Part shown: in pieces, positions 51,968-60,838 of the stretch
Layout: each line of letters begins with the position of its first letter
How positions within the stretch are numbered: position 1 is the stretch's first letter
DNA from: Bordetella sp. LUAb4
GTDB lineage: Bacteria; Pseudomonadota; Gammaproteobacteria; Burkholderiales; Burkholderiaceae_B
Reading direction: 5' to 3'
Assembly (NCBI RefSeq): GCF_021325795.1
Contig: NZ_JAHPZX010000001.1
Span: 124,001 to 188,000 of the forward strand
Length of the DNA stretch: 64,000 nucleotides
Program-made: the position numbers and the translations under genes
The notes under the pieces: model-generated
The model's database searches: none
What the model saw: only the letters and a program-made list of their open reading frames with translations
Told to the model about the DNA's origin: nothing

Positions 51968-52834
51968 ATGAATCACATGAAGGTACGCAAACTCTCATAC
52001 GCGCTCGGAGCGGAAGTCCTGGACTTCCGGGTGGTTGACAAGCCCTCCGCGGAAACGCTCAGCGAATTGAAGGATCTGTTCCATCGATACCAGATCCTGC
52101 TGTTCCGCGACCAGCCCATCAGTTTCGAAACGCACATCAACTTCAGCGCCCTCTTCGGCACGCTGGATGACCATAAGCACGTTCCGGAATACCGATCCGA
52201 CAGCCATCCCCAGTTGATCAAGGTGACGAACGAGGGGAAAGAACGCAAAACGGTATTCGGACAACAATGGCATTCCGACCACTCGCAAACCATCTGCCCC
52301 AGCATGGCCTCGCTGCTGCATGCGCACGAACTGCCCGAGGTCGGCGGCGAGACCATGTTCACCAATATGTATATGGCCTTCGATACCCTATCGCCCGGCA
52401 TGCAGCACTTGCTGCAGGGCATGCGGGCCGTGCATACGGTCGTCAACGCGGGGCACCTGAGAGGTATCAGCGATGAATCGCGCCGACAGAAGGAATTGCG
52501 CAATCCCCCCGTATTACATCCGGTGGTGCGTGTCCATCCAGAGACAGGCCGCAAGGCGCTCTACGTCAGCGAGATGCTGACGAGCCGCTTCGAGCATCTG
52601 ACAGAGCAGGAAAGCGCGCCCTTGCTCGAGTATCTGTTCAAGCACTCGACGCAGCCCGAGTTCGTCTATCGGCACCAGTGGCGCAAGCATGACCTGCTGA
52701 TGTGGGACAACCGCTGCACGATGCACCTCGCGCTCATGGATTACGACCACGCACAGTTGCGCCGCCTGTTTCGCACGACCATCCTGGGTGACCATCATGG
52801 CGAATATGTCCAGCACCAGGAGGCGGCGGCATGA
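51968..52834 (+). CDS. TauD/TfdA-family alpha-ketoglutarate-dependent dioxygenase
   Basis: A 288-residue Fe(II)/2-oxoglutarate oxygenase. The iron ligands are His and Asp in QWHSDHSQ and the distal His in WDNRCTMHLAL; the 2-oxoglutarate-binding Arg lies in RRLFRTTILGD. All catalytic residues are present. These enzymes hydroxylate unactivated carbons, often to release a heteroatom or break an ether. The ATG at 51968 is only two bases from GGAG; ATG 51977 is 11 bases from it and gives 285 residues, so the start is open. It is the first gene of the operon and overlaps the next by four bases. Confidence 0.9.
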   Translation: MNHMKVRKLSYALGAEVLDFRVVDKPSAETLSELKDLFHRYQILLFRDQPISFETHINFSALFGTLDDHKHVPEYRSDSHPQLIKVTNEGKERKTVFGQQWHSDHSQTICPSMASLLHAHELPEVGGETMFTNMYMAFDTLSPGMQHLLQGMRAVHTVVNAGHLRGISDESRRQKELRNPPVLHPVVRVHPETGRKALYVSEMLTSRFEHLTEQESAPLLEYLFKHSTQPEFVYRHQWRKHDLLMWDNRCTMHLALMDYDHAQLRRLFRTTILGDHHGEYVQHQEAAA

Positions 52835-53661
52835 TCTATCGAAAGAACAACGTGCTGGAGGCCTTGGGCCAGGACCGTGTACCCGTGGGCGCATTCGTGC
52901 AGATGCGCTGCCCCGAGATCGTGGAAGCGGCGGGCAACGCCGGCTATGACTATGTCTGGATCGACTGGGAACACGGCTCGTTCGAACTGGATACCGTGGT
53001 CGACATGATCCGGGCGGCGGAAGCCACCGGTCTCACGCCTATCGTCCGCATTCCCTGCGGACAGCCGGCCGAGATCGCACGGGTGCTGGACGCGGGCGCC
53101 ATGGGCATCATCGTGCCCCAGGTGTCGACGGCCGAAGCGGCCCGCCAGGCAGTGGCGGCGGCGAAGTATCGGACCGCCAGCTATGAACCGGGACGGCGCG
53201 GCGCATGTCCGCTGATCCGCGCTACCGGACACCAGACGCTGGACTGGCCGGCATATGCACAGTGGGCGAACGCAAACACGACAGTATGGCTGCTGGTGGA
53301 AACGCTGGAAGGCCTGCGCAATCTCGATGAGATCCTTGCCGTGCCGGGTATCGACGCCATCGTCCTGGGCGCATTCGACCTGGCCGTGTCCATGGGCAAG
53401 GAAGGCGATCGGCGCGATCCCGAGGTCGAACGGGTCCTGGACGGAATGATAGAGCGCGTGCGCAACGCAGGCGTCGACGTGGTCGGCCTGTTGTTCGATG
53501 CCGACCTGGAATCGATGCGAGCGTCCCGCGAGCACTATGTCCGCGGCGGCTGTCGCATCCTCGTGGCGGGCAGCGACCGGCGCATCCTCTCGAACGGCTT
53601 AGCCGCGATCCGCGACGCGGCCGGGCCGGACGCAACGAAGCCGAATGCCGCTGTCCGGTAA
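52831..53661 (+). CDS. HpcH/HpaI family aldolase
   Basis: A 276-residue class II (metal-dependent) aldolase of the HpcH/HpaI family. The start of the barrel is VGAFVQMRCPEIVEAAGNAG, metal and pyruvate residues are in DYVWIDWEHGSFELD (Glu-His) and VLGAFDLAVSMG (Asp), and MGIIVPQVSTAEAARQAVAA follows the expected order. It would split a 4-hydroxy-2-oxo acid into pyruvate or oxaloacetate-like acid plus an aldehyde (family knowledge). The ATG overlaps the TauD stop. Confidence 0.92.
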   Translation: MIYRKNNVLEALGQDRVPVGAFVQMRCPEIVEAAGNAGYDYVWIDWEHGSFELDTVVDMIRAAEATGLTPIVRIPCGQPAEIARVLDAGAMGIIVPQVSTAEAARQAVAAAKYRTASYEPGRRGACPLIRATGHQTLDWPAYAQWANANTTVWLLVETLEGLRNLDEILAVPGIDAIVLGAFDLAVSMGKEGDRRDPEVERVLDGMIERVRNAGVDVVGLLFDADLESMRASREHYVRGGCRILVAGSDRRILSNGLAAIRDAAGPDATKPNAAVR

Positions 53662-53764
53662 ATGGACAGCAGATCTTCCGGCCGGCGCCCTGCCCGACAA
53701 GAATGAGAGCCGCCTCCACCCCTGATCAGGTGTGAGGCAAGAACAAAAAATCCTGGAGACAACC

Positions 53765-54736
53765 ATGCAATTCAAAAGGCGCTGCCTCGCGCTGGCGGCT
53801 ACGCTGCTGATCGTACCCCTTGCCCATGCCGAGGCCTATCCATCCAAGCCGGTGCGGCTGATCGCGCCGGCACCCGCTGGCGGCGGCACGGACTTCCTGG
53901 CGCGCCAATACGCGATGCGTTGGTCCCAGCACACCGGCCAGACCGTGGTCGTGGAGAACGTATCCGGTGCGAACGGCAACATCGGCGCGTCACAGGTGGC
54001 GCGGGCCACGGCGGATGGTTATACGCTGCTGGCCTCCTACGTCGGCACGCAGGCCATCAACCCCAGCCTCTACAAGGCGATGCCGTACAACCCCGAGCAG
54101 GACCTGATAGCAATCGGGAACCTGGCGACCTACCCGTTCGTCATCGCCGTGAACAGCAGCGTGCCCGTGCACAGCCTGACGGAATTGGTCGACTATGCCC
54201 GCGCGCATCCCGACAAAATGAGTTTCGGCAGCGCGGGCGTGGGCAGCGGCGGACACCTGGTGGGCGAGTTGTTCAACACACGGCATCACACCAAGCTGAC
54301 CCATGTGCCGTACAAGGGCAGCGCACCGATGATCCAGGATCTGGTGGGTGGCCAGATACAGGTGATCTTCGACACCCTGAGCACCGCGGGGCCGTTCATC
54401 AAGTCCGGCAAGATCCGCGCGCTGGCGTTGACGGCGGATGAGCGCGCGCCGGGTTACCCCGATATTCCCACGGTAAAGGAACTGGGCGAACCGGACATGG
54501 TGATCCAGGGCTGGTATGGGCTTTTCGCGCCCAAGGGAACCCCAGCCCCCGTCCTGGACGCGCTCAGCGCCAGCCTGAAAATGGTACTGGCGTCCAAGGA
54601 CTATCAACAGATCGTCGTATCGGCCGGCTACACCCCCGCCACCTATGGTGATCGAGACGCCTACGGAAAGTTCGTGCACGCCGAGACGCAGCGCTGGGGA
54701 GAATTAGTCAAGACCAGCGGTGCCACGGCCAACTAG
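53765..54736 (+). CDS. Bug-type solute-binding receptor
   Basis: A 323-residue periplasmic receptor with a clear signal peptide (1-23, ending AHAEA). Bug motifs: PVRLIAPAPAGGGTDFLARQ, VENVSGANGNIGASQVARAT and VPYKGSAPMIQDLVGGQIQV. It sits between the aldolase and the lyase genes, so it probably captures the substrate of this pathway. The start at 53765 has GGAG eight bases upstream. No TctAB transporter is nearby. Confidence 0.94.
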   Translation: MQFKRRCLALAATLLIVPLAHAEAYPSKPVRLIAPAPAGGGTDFLARQYAMRWSQHTGQTVVVENVSGANGNIGASQVARATADGYTLLASYVGTQAINPSLYKAMPYNPEQDLIAIGNLATYPFVIAVNSSVPVHSLTELVDYARAHPDKMSFGSAGVGSGGHLVGELFNTRHHTKLTHVPYKGSAPMIQDLVGGQIQVIFDTLSTAGPFIKSGKIRALALTADERAPGYPDIPTVKELGEPDMVIQGWYGLFAPKGTPAPVLDALSASLKMVLASKDYQQIVVSAGYTPATYGDRDAYGKFVHAETQRWGELVKTSGATAN

Positions 54737-54834
54737 GCCGGCCAGGGCATCTTGATTCCCGAGACTCGATCCCTGCGACTCGATTCCTGCGAATCGATCA
54801 CCAGTATCCACGCAAGAACCAACAAGGAAGCACC

Positions 54835-55764
54835 ATGACGACCGTCCATCCCGGCACCCGATTGAAGGAACTGCTCCGCCAGGACACCCCCGACGCCCTC
54901 ATTGCCCCAGGCTGCTACGACGGGATTTCCGCCCGGCTATTGGAGCAGGCCGGCTTCAGCATTGCCTATATGTCAGGCTTGTGCGTCGCCGCCACGCTGG
55001 GGGAGCCCGATGTGGGCGTCATCAGCGTGGATGCCATGGTCGATCGCGTGCGCATCATCACCCGCGCCAGCAGCCTGCCCCTCATCGCCGATGCCGACTC
55101 GGGCTATGGCGGCGCGGTCAACGTGGCGCACGCGACCCGGGCCTTCGAGGAGGCCGGCGCGGCGGCCCTCCATCTGGAAGATCAGCCCTTCCCGAAGAAA
55201 TGCGCGGCGATGTCAGGCAAGAAGCTGGTGCCGATACCGGAGATGGTCGCGCGCATCAAGACAGCCCTTGCCGCGCGACGCCATCACGACTTCATGATCA
55301 TCGCGCGCACGGACGCGCTGGCGGTGGAGGGGCTCGATGCGTCGATCGCGCGCCTGCAAGCCTATGAAGCGGCGGGCGCGGATGCCACCATGTTGATGTC
55401 GGTCTCGGCCGAGGAGGACATGCAACGCGTGACCGCCAGCATGAAAATGCCGACCATCGTGCTGATGGTGGAGGGGCTGCGCCCCACGGTGCCTGCCCGC
55501 CGCCTGAAGCAGATCGGCTACCCACTGGTCATCTACCCCGTTTCGCTGCTGCAGGCCCAGGCGCATACGCACGAGCAATACCTGCGCCAGTTGCGCGAAA
55601 CGGGCGGCACACCGGCCGCGGCGGCGTCCATGTGGTCGCTGCCGCGGCTGGCGGCGCTACTCGGCCTTGCGCAGGCCAATGCCACCGACGATGCATTTTC
55701 GCGCCACGTAGAACAAGCCCTGGCGGACGGTACCGGCGAACATCGCGCTATCCTCGTGAGCTGA
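54835..55764 (+). CDS. PEP mutase/isocitrate lyase superfamily C-C lyase
   Basis: A 309-residue member of the PEPM/ICL superfamily. The family pattern is complete: APGCYDGISARLLEQAGF, metal residues in LIADADSGYGG, LHLEDQPFPKKCAAMSGKKL and IIARTDALAVEGLD. In isocitrate lyase the loop is KKCGH; here it is KKCAAMSGK, as in methylisocitrate or dimethylmalate lyases of this group. It should cleave a 2-hydroxy-tricarboxylate or malate-like acid to pyruvate and a second acid. The aconitase-type dehydratase genes follow directly. Confidence 0.9.
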   Translation: MTTVHPGTRLKELLRQDTPDALIAPGCYDGISARLLEQAGFSIAYMSGLCVAATLGEPDVGVISVDAMVDRVRIITRASSLPLIADADSGYGGAVNVAHATRAFEEAGAAALHLEDQPFPKKCAAMSGKKLVPIPEMVARIKTALAARRHHDFMIIARTDALAVEGLDASIARLQAYEAAGADATMLMSVSAEEDMQRVTASMKMPTIVLMVEGLRPTVPARRLKQIGYPLVIYPVSLLQAQAHTHEQYLRQLRETGGTPAAAASMWSLPRLAALLGLAQANATDDAFSRHVEQALADGTGEHRAILVS

Positions 55765-55766
55765 AC

Positions 55767-57083
55767 ATGCCATCCATGTCGACTCCCTCGGGCCATACAG
55801 ACGGTCATACAGCCGGTCATACGGCTGGCCCTCCAGCCGGCTATACCGCCGTCGAAAAAATCCTCGCGCGCGCAGCGCATCTGGAACACGTCCGCGCTGA
55901 CGCTGTCATCTGGGCCGAGCCGGATATGATCGCCGCGCACGATCTCAACTACCATCGGCATCGCAAGCTGATCGCCTCGCTGGGCTATGCGAACCTGGCG
56001 ACGCCCGACAAAGTGCTGGTCACCATCGACCACACCACGCACTCCGCGGCACCCGGGCATCTGCAAGCGCAGGCCTTCATGCGCGCGGACACGAAGGCGC
56101 AGAACGTGCGCTGGTTCTTCGATACCGGCAGGCATGGCATCAGCCACAACCTGCCCCTGGAAACCGGCGCGCTCGCCCCTGGCATGCTCGTCGTCGCGGC
56201 CGACACCAGAGCACCGGCGCTGGGATGTGACGGTGCCATAGGCATCGCGTTGGGCATGAGTGTCACGCTTGCCCTGGCCACGGGCAGGGTCTGGCTGCGT
56301 GTGCCCCGCACCATCAGGATCGACCTGCACGGTACGCCGCGCAGGGGCGTGATGAGCCGCGACATCGCGCAGTGGATCGCGGCGCGGATCGGCGCGGACG
56401 CCGGCGACTACAAGTGCATCGAGTTCTGCGGCCCCTACTTGCACAATGCCACCCAGGACGAGCGGCACACCCTGTGCAATGCCGTCGTGGACATCGGTGC
56501 CAAGACCGCCATCTGTCCGGATGCGTCCACGCGCTGGTGCAGCGATGACAATGCCGTCTTCGACCAACGCCTGGCGTGGGACGTCGGCGTCATCGAGCCG
56601 CAGATCTGCCTGCCTCCCGACCCGCAGAATTGCGTGCCGCTCGCCCAAGCGCTGGGAACGCCGATCACGTCCGCCTTCATTGGTTCATGCATCGGCGGCA
56701 AGATGGAGGATCTGCGCGCCGCCGCCGAAGTCCTGCGCGGCCGTTGCGTCGCGCCGGGAGTCCGCCTGACGGTGATACCCGCTACACAGGCCATCTATCG
56801 ACAAGCGCTGCGCGAGGGCTTGATCGCCGACATTTCACTGGCGGGCGCCGAAGTCGCCGTCGGCATATGCGGCCCTTGCTACGGCACCTATGCGCCGCTG
56901 GGCGATGGCGACACCTCCATTTGTACCGCCACCCGCAACGACACGGGCCGGCTCGGCAGCATGCAGTCCACCGTCTACATCGCCAATGCGGCCGTCGTGG
57001 CGGCGTCGGCCGTTGCCGGCAGGATCGCGAATCCGGCGGCATTGCCTGAGCACAAGCCGGCGACGGCGGAGGGAGTGATATGA
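55767..57083 (+). CDS. Aconitase/isopropylmalate-dehydratase family, large subunit
   Basis: A 438-residue iron-sulfur dehydratase subunit of the LeuC/DmdA type. The cluster cysteines appear to be in FIGSCIGGKMEDL and CGPCYGTYAPLGDGD (Cys-x2-Cys), and the domain starts VEKILARAAHLEHVRADAV. The N-terminus has a tandem four-residue repeat (GHTD, GHTA, GHTA, GPPA, GYTA) before the fold, an unusual addition. The small subunit gene overlaps it by four bases (ATGA). It should add or remove water from a 2-hydroxy di- or tricarboxylic acid. Confidence 0.9.
   Translation: MPSMSTPSGHTDGHTAGHTAGPPAGYTAVEKILARAAHLEHVRADAVIWAEPDMIAAHDLNYHRHRKLIASLGYANLATPDKVLVTIDHTTHSAAPGHLQAQAFMRADTKAQNVRWFFDTGRHGISHNLPLETGALAPGMLVVAADTRAPALGCDGAIGIALGMSVTLALATGRVWLRVPRTIRIDLHGTPRRGVMSRDIAQWIAARIGADAGDYKCIEFCGPYLHNATQDERHTLCNAVVDIGAKTAICPDASTRWCSDDNAVFDQRLAWDVGVIEPQICLPPDPQNCVPLAQALGTPITSAFIGSCIGGKMEDLRAAAEVLRGRCVAPGVRLTVIPATQAIYRQALREGLIADISLAGAEVAVGICGPCYGTYAPLGDGDTSICTATRNDTGRLGSMQSTVYIANAAVVAASAVAGRIANPAALPEHKPATAEGVI
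55791..55850. repeat. 12-bp tandem repeat in the 5' end of the dehydratase gene
   Basis: Five diverged copies of GG(T/C)CATACAGCC-like units encode a Gly-His-Thr-Ala-type repeat. The unit is a multiple of three, so length changes would keep the frame. Confidence 0.7.
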
Positions 57084-57622
57084 AACAGCGAGGACGCGCC
57101 TGGGTGTTTGGCGACGACGTCATGAACGACGGCCACATCATGGACATCGAGATGACCAGGCAGGTCGTGTACGAGCCCGAGCGGCTCGCGCCGCTGGCGA
57201 TGTGCGGCCTGGACCCGGACTTCGCCGGCAAGGTCCAGCCCGGCGACTTCGTCGTCGCGGGCGAACGCTTTGGACGAGGGCCGATGCACATCCAGGGCCC
57301 TCTCGCGCTGGCGGCGCTTGGCCTGGCGGTCTTGAGCGAATCGATGGCGCGCAGCTTCTTCCGCTTATCGGTGTCGGTAGGGTTGAAGGTGCTGCCCTTT
57401 GCCACCGGCATACGGGATCTGGCCAGGCAAGGCGACGAGCTGGAGGTCGACTTCCGCACGGGTGCCGTCGTGAACCTGACCAGCGGCAAACGCCTGACCG
57501 TTGCTCCACTGGCTGGTGCCGCCTTGGAAATTCTCGAAGCCGGCGGCGAAGCCAACTGGCTCAAGGCACAGGCGCTTGATCCCGCCGGCCAGCGGCGGCA
57601 AGGCGCAACACTTTCGCGCTGA
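57080..57622 (+). CDS. Aconitase/isopropylmalate-dehydratase family, small subunit
   Basis: A 180-residue swivel-domain subunit of the LeuD/DmdB type. It starts RGRAWVFGDDVMNDGHIMDI, has GDFVVAGERFGRGPMHIQGP (the loop that normally carries a GxxxGxGSSRE pattern; here GERFGRGPMHIQ, so the usual GSSREH is altered) and LALAALGLAVLSESMARSFF. Together with the large subunit it forms the dehydratase. It is the last gene of the operon and ends 26 bases before the convergent LysR stop. Confidence 0.9.
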   Translation: MKQRGRAWVFGDDVMNDGHIMDIEMTRQVVYEPERLAPLAMCGLDPDFAGKVQPGDFVVAGERFGRGPMHIQGPLALAALGLAVLSESMARSFFRLSVSVGLKVLPFATGIRDLARQGDELEVDFRTGAVVNLTSGKRLTVAPLAGAALEILEAGGEANWLKAQALDPAGQRRQGATLSR

Positions 57623-57647
57623 ATCGAGCCGACGCCAAGCCAAGGGC

Positions 57648-58574
57648 TCAGGGCTGGCCCCCCTCTGCTCCCAAAGCGGATGTTCCGGGGCCAGTCTCCA
57701 GCCGGCTCACACACCGGTCCACCGCCTCGAAGAAAGACGCGATCAAGCGGCTTTCACGCCGCTCCCGCAGGCAGCAGACGTGAATATGGGTAAACACCTC
57801 ATTACCTTCGATCTCCACCGGCCGCAGCCGCGGATCGGGTACGTATTCAGACTGGGACACCGTGCCTATGCCTATGCCCCGGGCCACCGTTTCGCGCAGC
57901 GCCTCGCGGCTGCCGATTTCCATCATGACGCGAGGCGTCAGCCCATGTGCCTGCATGGCGTCCTCCAAGGCCTTGCGTGTCGTCGACCCGCGCTCGCGCA
58001 CGAGCATCGGCTCCCGCGCGAGTTCCTGCAGGCTGACCGATGCGCGCCGCGCGAACGGATGATCCACATGCACGAAGGCGATCACCGGATAGCGCGCGTA
58101 CGAACGCATGTAATACCGGCTGCCGGCATGCCGGCTGGCCAGCACGCCAACGTCACAGACATAATTGTCGAGATTCGCCAGTACATATTCGGAATTGCCC
58201 TGCATGACGGACAGGCCGATGGCCGGATACATGTCGTGGTACGCCTCTATCATCTCCGTGACGTGGTAGGGACTCACCGCACCGATTTTCAGCGTTCCCC
58301 GGCGCAGCGATCCGCCGTCATCCAACAGACGCCCGATATCGCTTTCAATGGCCACCATGCCTCGGGCCAGCGGCAGCAATTCCAGCCCCAGGGCGGACAG
58401 TTCGATACGGCGGCCGCGCCGCTGGAACAACTCGGCGCCGTATTCCTGTTCCAGTGCCTGGATCTGCGAGCTGATCGTGCTGTGCTGCATGTGCAGCGCG
58501 CGGGCGGCCGCGGTAAGCCCGCCATGCTGGACGACAGCGACGAACGCCCGGATCTGATTGAGCGTGATGCTCAT
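57648..58574 (-). CDS. LysR family transcriptional regulator
   Basis: A 308-residue LysR regulator. The N-terminal helix-turn-helix is typical (LNQIRAFVAVVQHGGLTAAA, then QIQALEQEYGAELFQRRGRR), followed by a periplasmic-binding-like effector domain (RGTLKIGAVSPYHVTEMIEA). I start at 58574 (MSITLNQIRAF); the frame extends upstream to 58715 without support. The last 14 or so residues are encoded by a copy of the tRNA-Pro anticodon arm and look foreign. It converges on the catabolic operon and may control it or the downstream phospholipase region. Confidence 0.92.
   Translation of the reverse strand: MSITLNQIRAFVAVVQHGGLTAAARALHMQHSTISSQIQALEQEYGAELFQRRGRRIELSALGLELLPLARGMVAIESDIGRLLDDGGSLRRGTLKIGAVSPYHVTEMIEAYHDMYPAIGLSVMQGNSEYVLANLDNYVCDVGVLASRHAGSRYYMRSYARYPVIAFVHVDHPFARRASVSLQELAREPMLVRERGSTTRKALEDAMQAHGLTPRVMMEIGSREALRETVARGIGIGTVSQSEYVPDPRLRPVEIEGNEVFTHIHVCCLRERRESRLIASFFEAVDRCVSRLETGPGTSALGAEGGQP
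57653..57694. other. tRNA-Pro anticodon-arm copy inside a hairpin
   Basis: Bases 57661-57682 match tRNA-Pro 50139-50160 at 21 of 22 positions in the same orientation. The copy is flanked by CTGGCCCC and GGGGCCAG, an eight-pair stem. It falls in the C-terminal codons of the LysR gene and could also serve as the terminator between the two convergent genes. Confidence 0.7.
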
Positions 58575-58629
58575 GGACGATATTCCCTGGCTTTTCCCGC
58601 GTTCCTTTCCCGCGTTCCATACATCAGCC

Positions 58630-60819
58630 CTAGACCCCCACGCCCATCGCGGGATCGCTGCTGCCATCCCTGCCCGTCTCCAGGCGACCCGCGAAGCGGC
58701 GCGCATAGCCGCCATCCATGGTCAGCGTGAAGTCGTACCAGCTGTTCGATCCGTCAAGGCTCCAGGAGGCATCGATCTGCTTGCCTGGACTCACGGTATA
58801 TATCCACGGCCCGTCCTGCCGATAGGCATTGGCATTGATGGTGACCGTGGCGGTACGCGTACCCACGTTCATGATGGTAAGCACCACCGTGTTGCGCGCG
58901 GCTTCGTAGCACACCCGCACTTCGACGTTGTCGCCGGCAAGCGCCTGCGCAACATCCCCCTCGAACAGACGATGATAACCATTGGGACCCAGCACCCACA
59001 GCTTGTACTTGCCGGTATCGGGCGCGGCATAAACGCCCGGCGCCCACACGTCGGAGATCATCTTGCCGGACTCCACCGTGTAACGGCGCGGAATGGCGTC
59101 AAGATTGTATTGGTCGTAGACATGGAATACCCCGCCCTGGCGGCCGGTGTTGCTGAAGGTCAGCCATATCTGACCGGTGGCGGCATCCAGGTTGGCGCTG
59201 GTATGCAGCTCGTAAGGCAAGGCCCGCGAAGGGCGCGCCATGCGGGCCTGGACAGGCAGCGGCGCGGTGCCCACCGCCGGGATCGGCACGGCGCCGGCGG
59301 CTTTCTGGCTGGTGTTCAGCGCGTCGATCGCCGTCTTGTCGGCAGGCAGGCTGACGATGGGGGGAAAGGCCTCGTTGGGCGTCTTGAAATTGAAGCAGCT
59401 GGTCATGTCGCCAAACACCGTGCGCCGCCAGGCACTGATGTTCGGCTCGGGGATGCCGAAACGCTGCTCCAGGAAACGCAGGGTCGACGTATGGTCGAAG
59501 ACTTGCGAGTTGACCCAACCGCCCACGCTCCACGGCGATATCACCAGCGTCGGCAGGCGCACGCAGCCGCCGAAGGGACGGCCATCCGGTCCCAATGATT
59601 GGTCCGAATCGTAGGGAAAGTGGGACATGGTGAAATATTCACGCGATACATCCACCGTCGACTTGCCCGCGTAAGTACCGTCGCCATTGGGCGATGGTGG
59701 CACCGGCGGCGGTACATGGTCGAAGTAACCATCGTTCTCGTCGTAGTTGATGATCAGTACCGTCTTGCTCCAGACCTCCGGGTTGGCGGTCAGGTAATTC
59801 AAGATCTGCTGGATGTACCACCCGCCCTGCTCCGGCGTGCCCATGCCGGGATGTTCGCTATAGGTCCCCGGCGCGACGATCCAGCTGACCTGCGGCAATC
59901 GCCCGGCCGCCACATCCGCGCCGAAATCGGTCAGGTTGACCGGGTCGGGCATGGTGTTGCCCACGCCTTTGATGAGGGGTTCAAGCGCCGCCAATGCCGG
60001 CGTGAAGGCGGTGCTGACGGGGTAGCCCTGCGCATTCAGCCGCTCCACCGCCGCGCGGTAGCTGGCAAAGGCGCCCAGCTGGTTGTTGTTGCTGTTGTTG
60101 TTGTAGCCCTGGTAGACCTTCCAGCTGATGCCGGCGGCTTCCAGCCTTTCGGGATAGGTGGTCCAGGTCAGCCCGTTGGCGGAGGACTGTATCGTGCCCC
60201 CGGTCACCGTATAACCCCAGGACGCGTTGGAATTGACTACGTGATCCGACACGTTCGCGCCATTGGTGCCGCTCCACAGGAACAGGCGATTGGGGAAGGT
60301 CCCGGTAAAGCAGGAGGTGTAGTAGTTGTCGCACACCGTGAAAGCATTCGCCAAGGCACGATGAAACTGCATCTCGTGCTCGACGTCTTCCAGATACCCC
60401 ATCGTCTTGTTGCCCTTGGCCACGGGCCAGCCCGTCATACGGCCGTGATTCCAGGCATTCTGCTGATCGGTCCAGCTGTGCGCCAGGCTGCCGTTAAGCG
60501 CCTGCCCTTGCGTGTAATCCAGGTGATAGGGCTGGATGACGGTGCCGTTGGCGGCACGTTGCAGCCACACCGGATCGCCCGACGCCATGGGAATGGTGAA
60601 GCGGTCGCTGTAGCCACGCACGCCCGCCAGGGTGCCGTGATATTGGTCGAAGGAACGGTTCTCCTGCATCAGGATGATCACGTGTTCGATGTCGCGTATC
60701 GTGCCCGTCGCGTTGTTGGCGGGTATGGCCAGCGCGCGCTGGATGGACAGCGGAAACGACGCCAACGCGGCAGCGCCAGCGGTGCCGCGCAAGAAAGCGC
60801 GGCGATTGATATTGGTCAT
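58630..60819 (-). CDS. Phosphocholine-specific phospholipase C (non-haemolytic PLC family, Tat-exported)
   Basis: A 729-residue exported phosphoesterase. A twin-arginine signal (NRRAFLRGTAGAAALAS) comes first. The catalytic domain has IILMQENRSFDQYHGTLAGV, CFTGTFPNRLFLWSG, IINYDENDGYFDHVPPPVP and LPTLVISPWSVGGWVNSQVF, all usual for the PLC/AcpA family with an intact metal site. Two C-terminal DUF756-type domains follow (about 535-720, LPYELHTSANLDAATGQIWL and later WSLDGSNSWYDFTLTMDGGY). It would hydrolyse phosphatidylcholine or sphingomyelin head groups in the periplasm or outside. Last gene of the phosphoesterase operon, 19 bases after the small lipoprotein gene. Confidence 0.94.
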   Translation of the reverse strand: MTNINRRAFLRGTAGAAALASFPLSIQRALAIPANNATGTIRDIEHVIILMQENRSFDQYHGTLAGVRGYSDRFTIPMASGDPVWLQRAANGTVIQPYHLDYTQGQALNGSLAHSWTDQQNAWNHGRMTGWPVAKGNKTMGYLEDVEHEMQFHRALANAFTVCDNYYTSCFTGTFPNRLFLWSGTNGANVSDHVVNSNASWGYTVTGGTIQSSANGLTWTTYPERLEAAGISWKVYQGYNNNSNNNQLGAFASYRAAVERLNAQGYPVSTAFTPALAALEPLIKGVGNTMPDPVNLTDFGADVAAGRLPQVSWIVAPGTYSEHPGMGTPEQGGWYIQQILNYLTANPEVWSKTVLIINYDENDGYFDHVPPPVPPSPNGDGTYAGKSTVDVSREYFTMSHFPYDSDQSLGPDGRPFGGCVRLPTLVISPWSVGGWVNSQVFDHTSTLRFLEQRFGIPEPNISAWRRTVFGDMTSCFNFKTPNEAFPPIVSLPADKTAIDALNTSQKAAGAVPIPAVGTAPLPVQARMARPSRALPYELHTSANLDAATGQIWLTFSNTGRQGGVFHVYDQYNLDAIPRRYTVESGKMISDVWAPGVYAAPDTGKYKLWVLGPNGYHRLFEGDVAQALAGDNVEVRVCYEAARNTVVLTIMNVGTRTATVTINANAYRQDGPWIYTVSPGKQIDASWSLDGSNSWYDFTLTMDGGYARRFAGRLETGRDGSSDPAMGVGV

Positions 60820-60838
60820 GATGGATACCGGATGGGGA

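Noticed and set aside
50186-57647. A complete integrative element next to tRNA-Pro
   Set aside because: No integrase, excisionase, relaxase or phage gene lies in the interval, so only a scar or passive repeat is supported, not a functional element.
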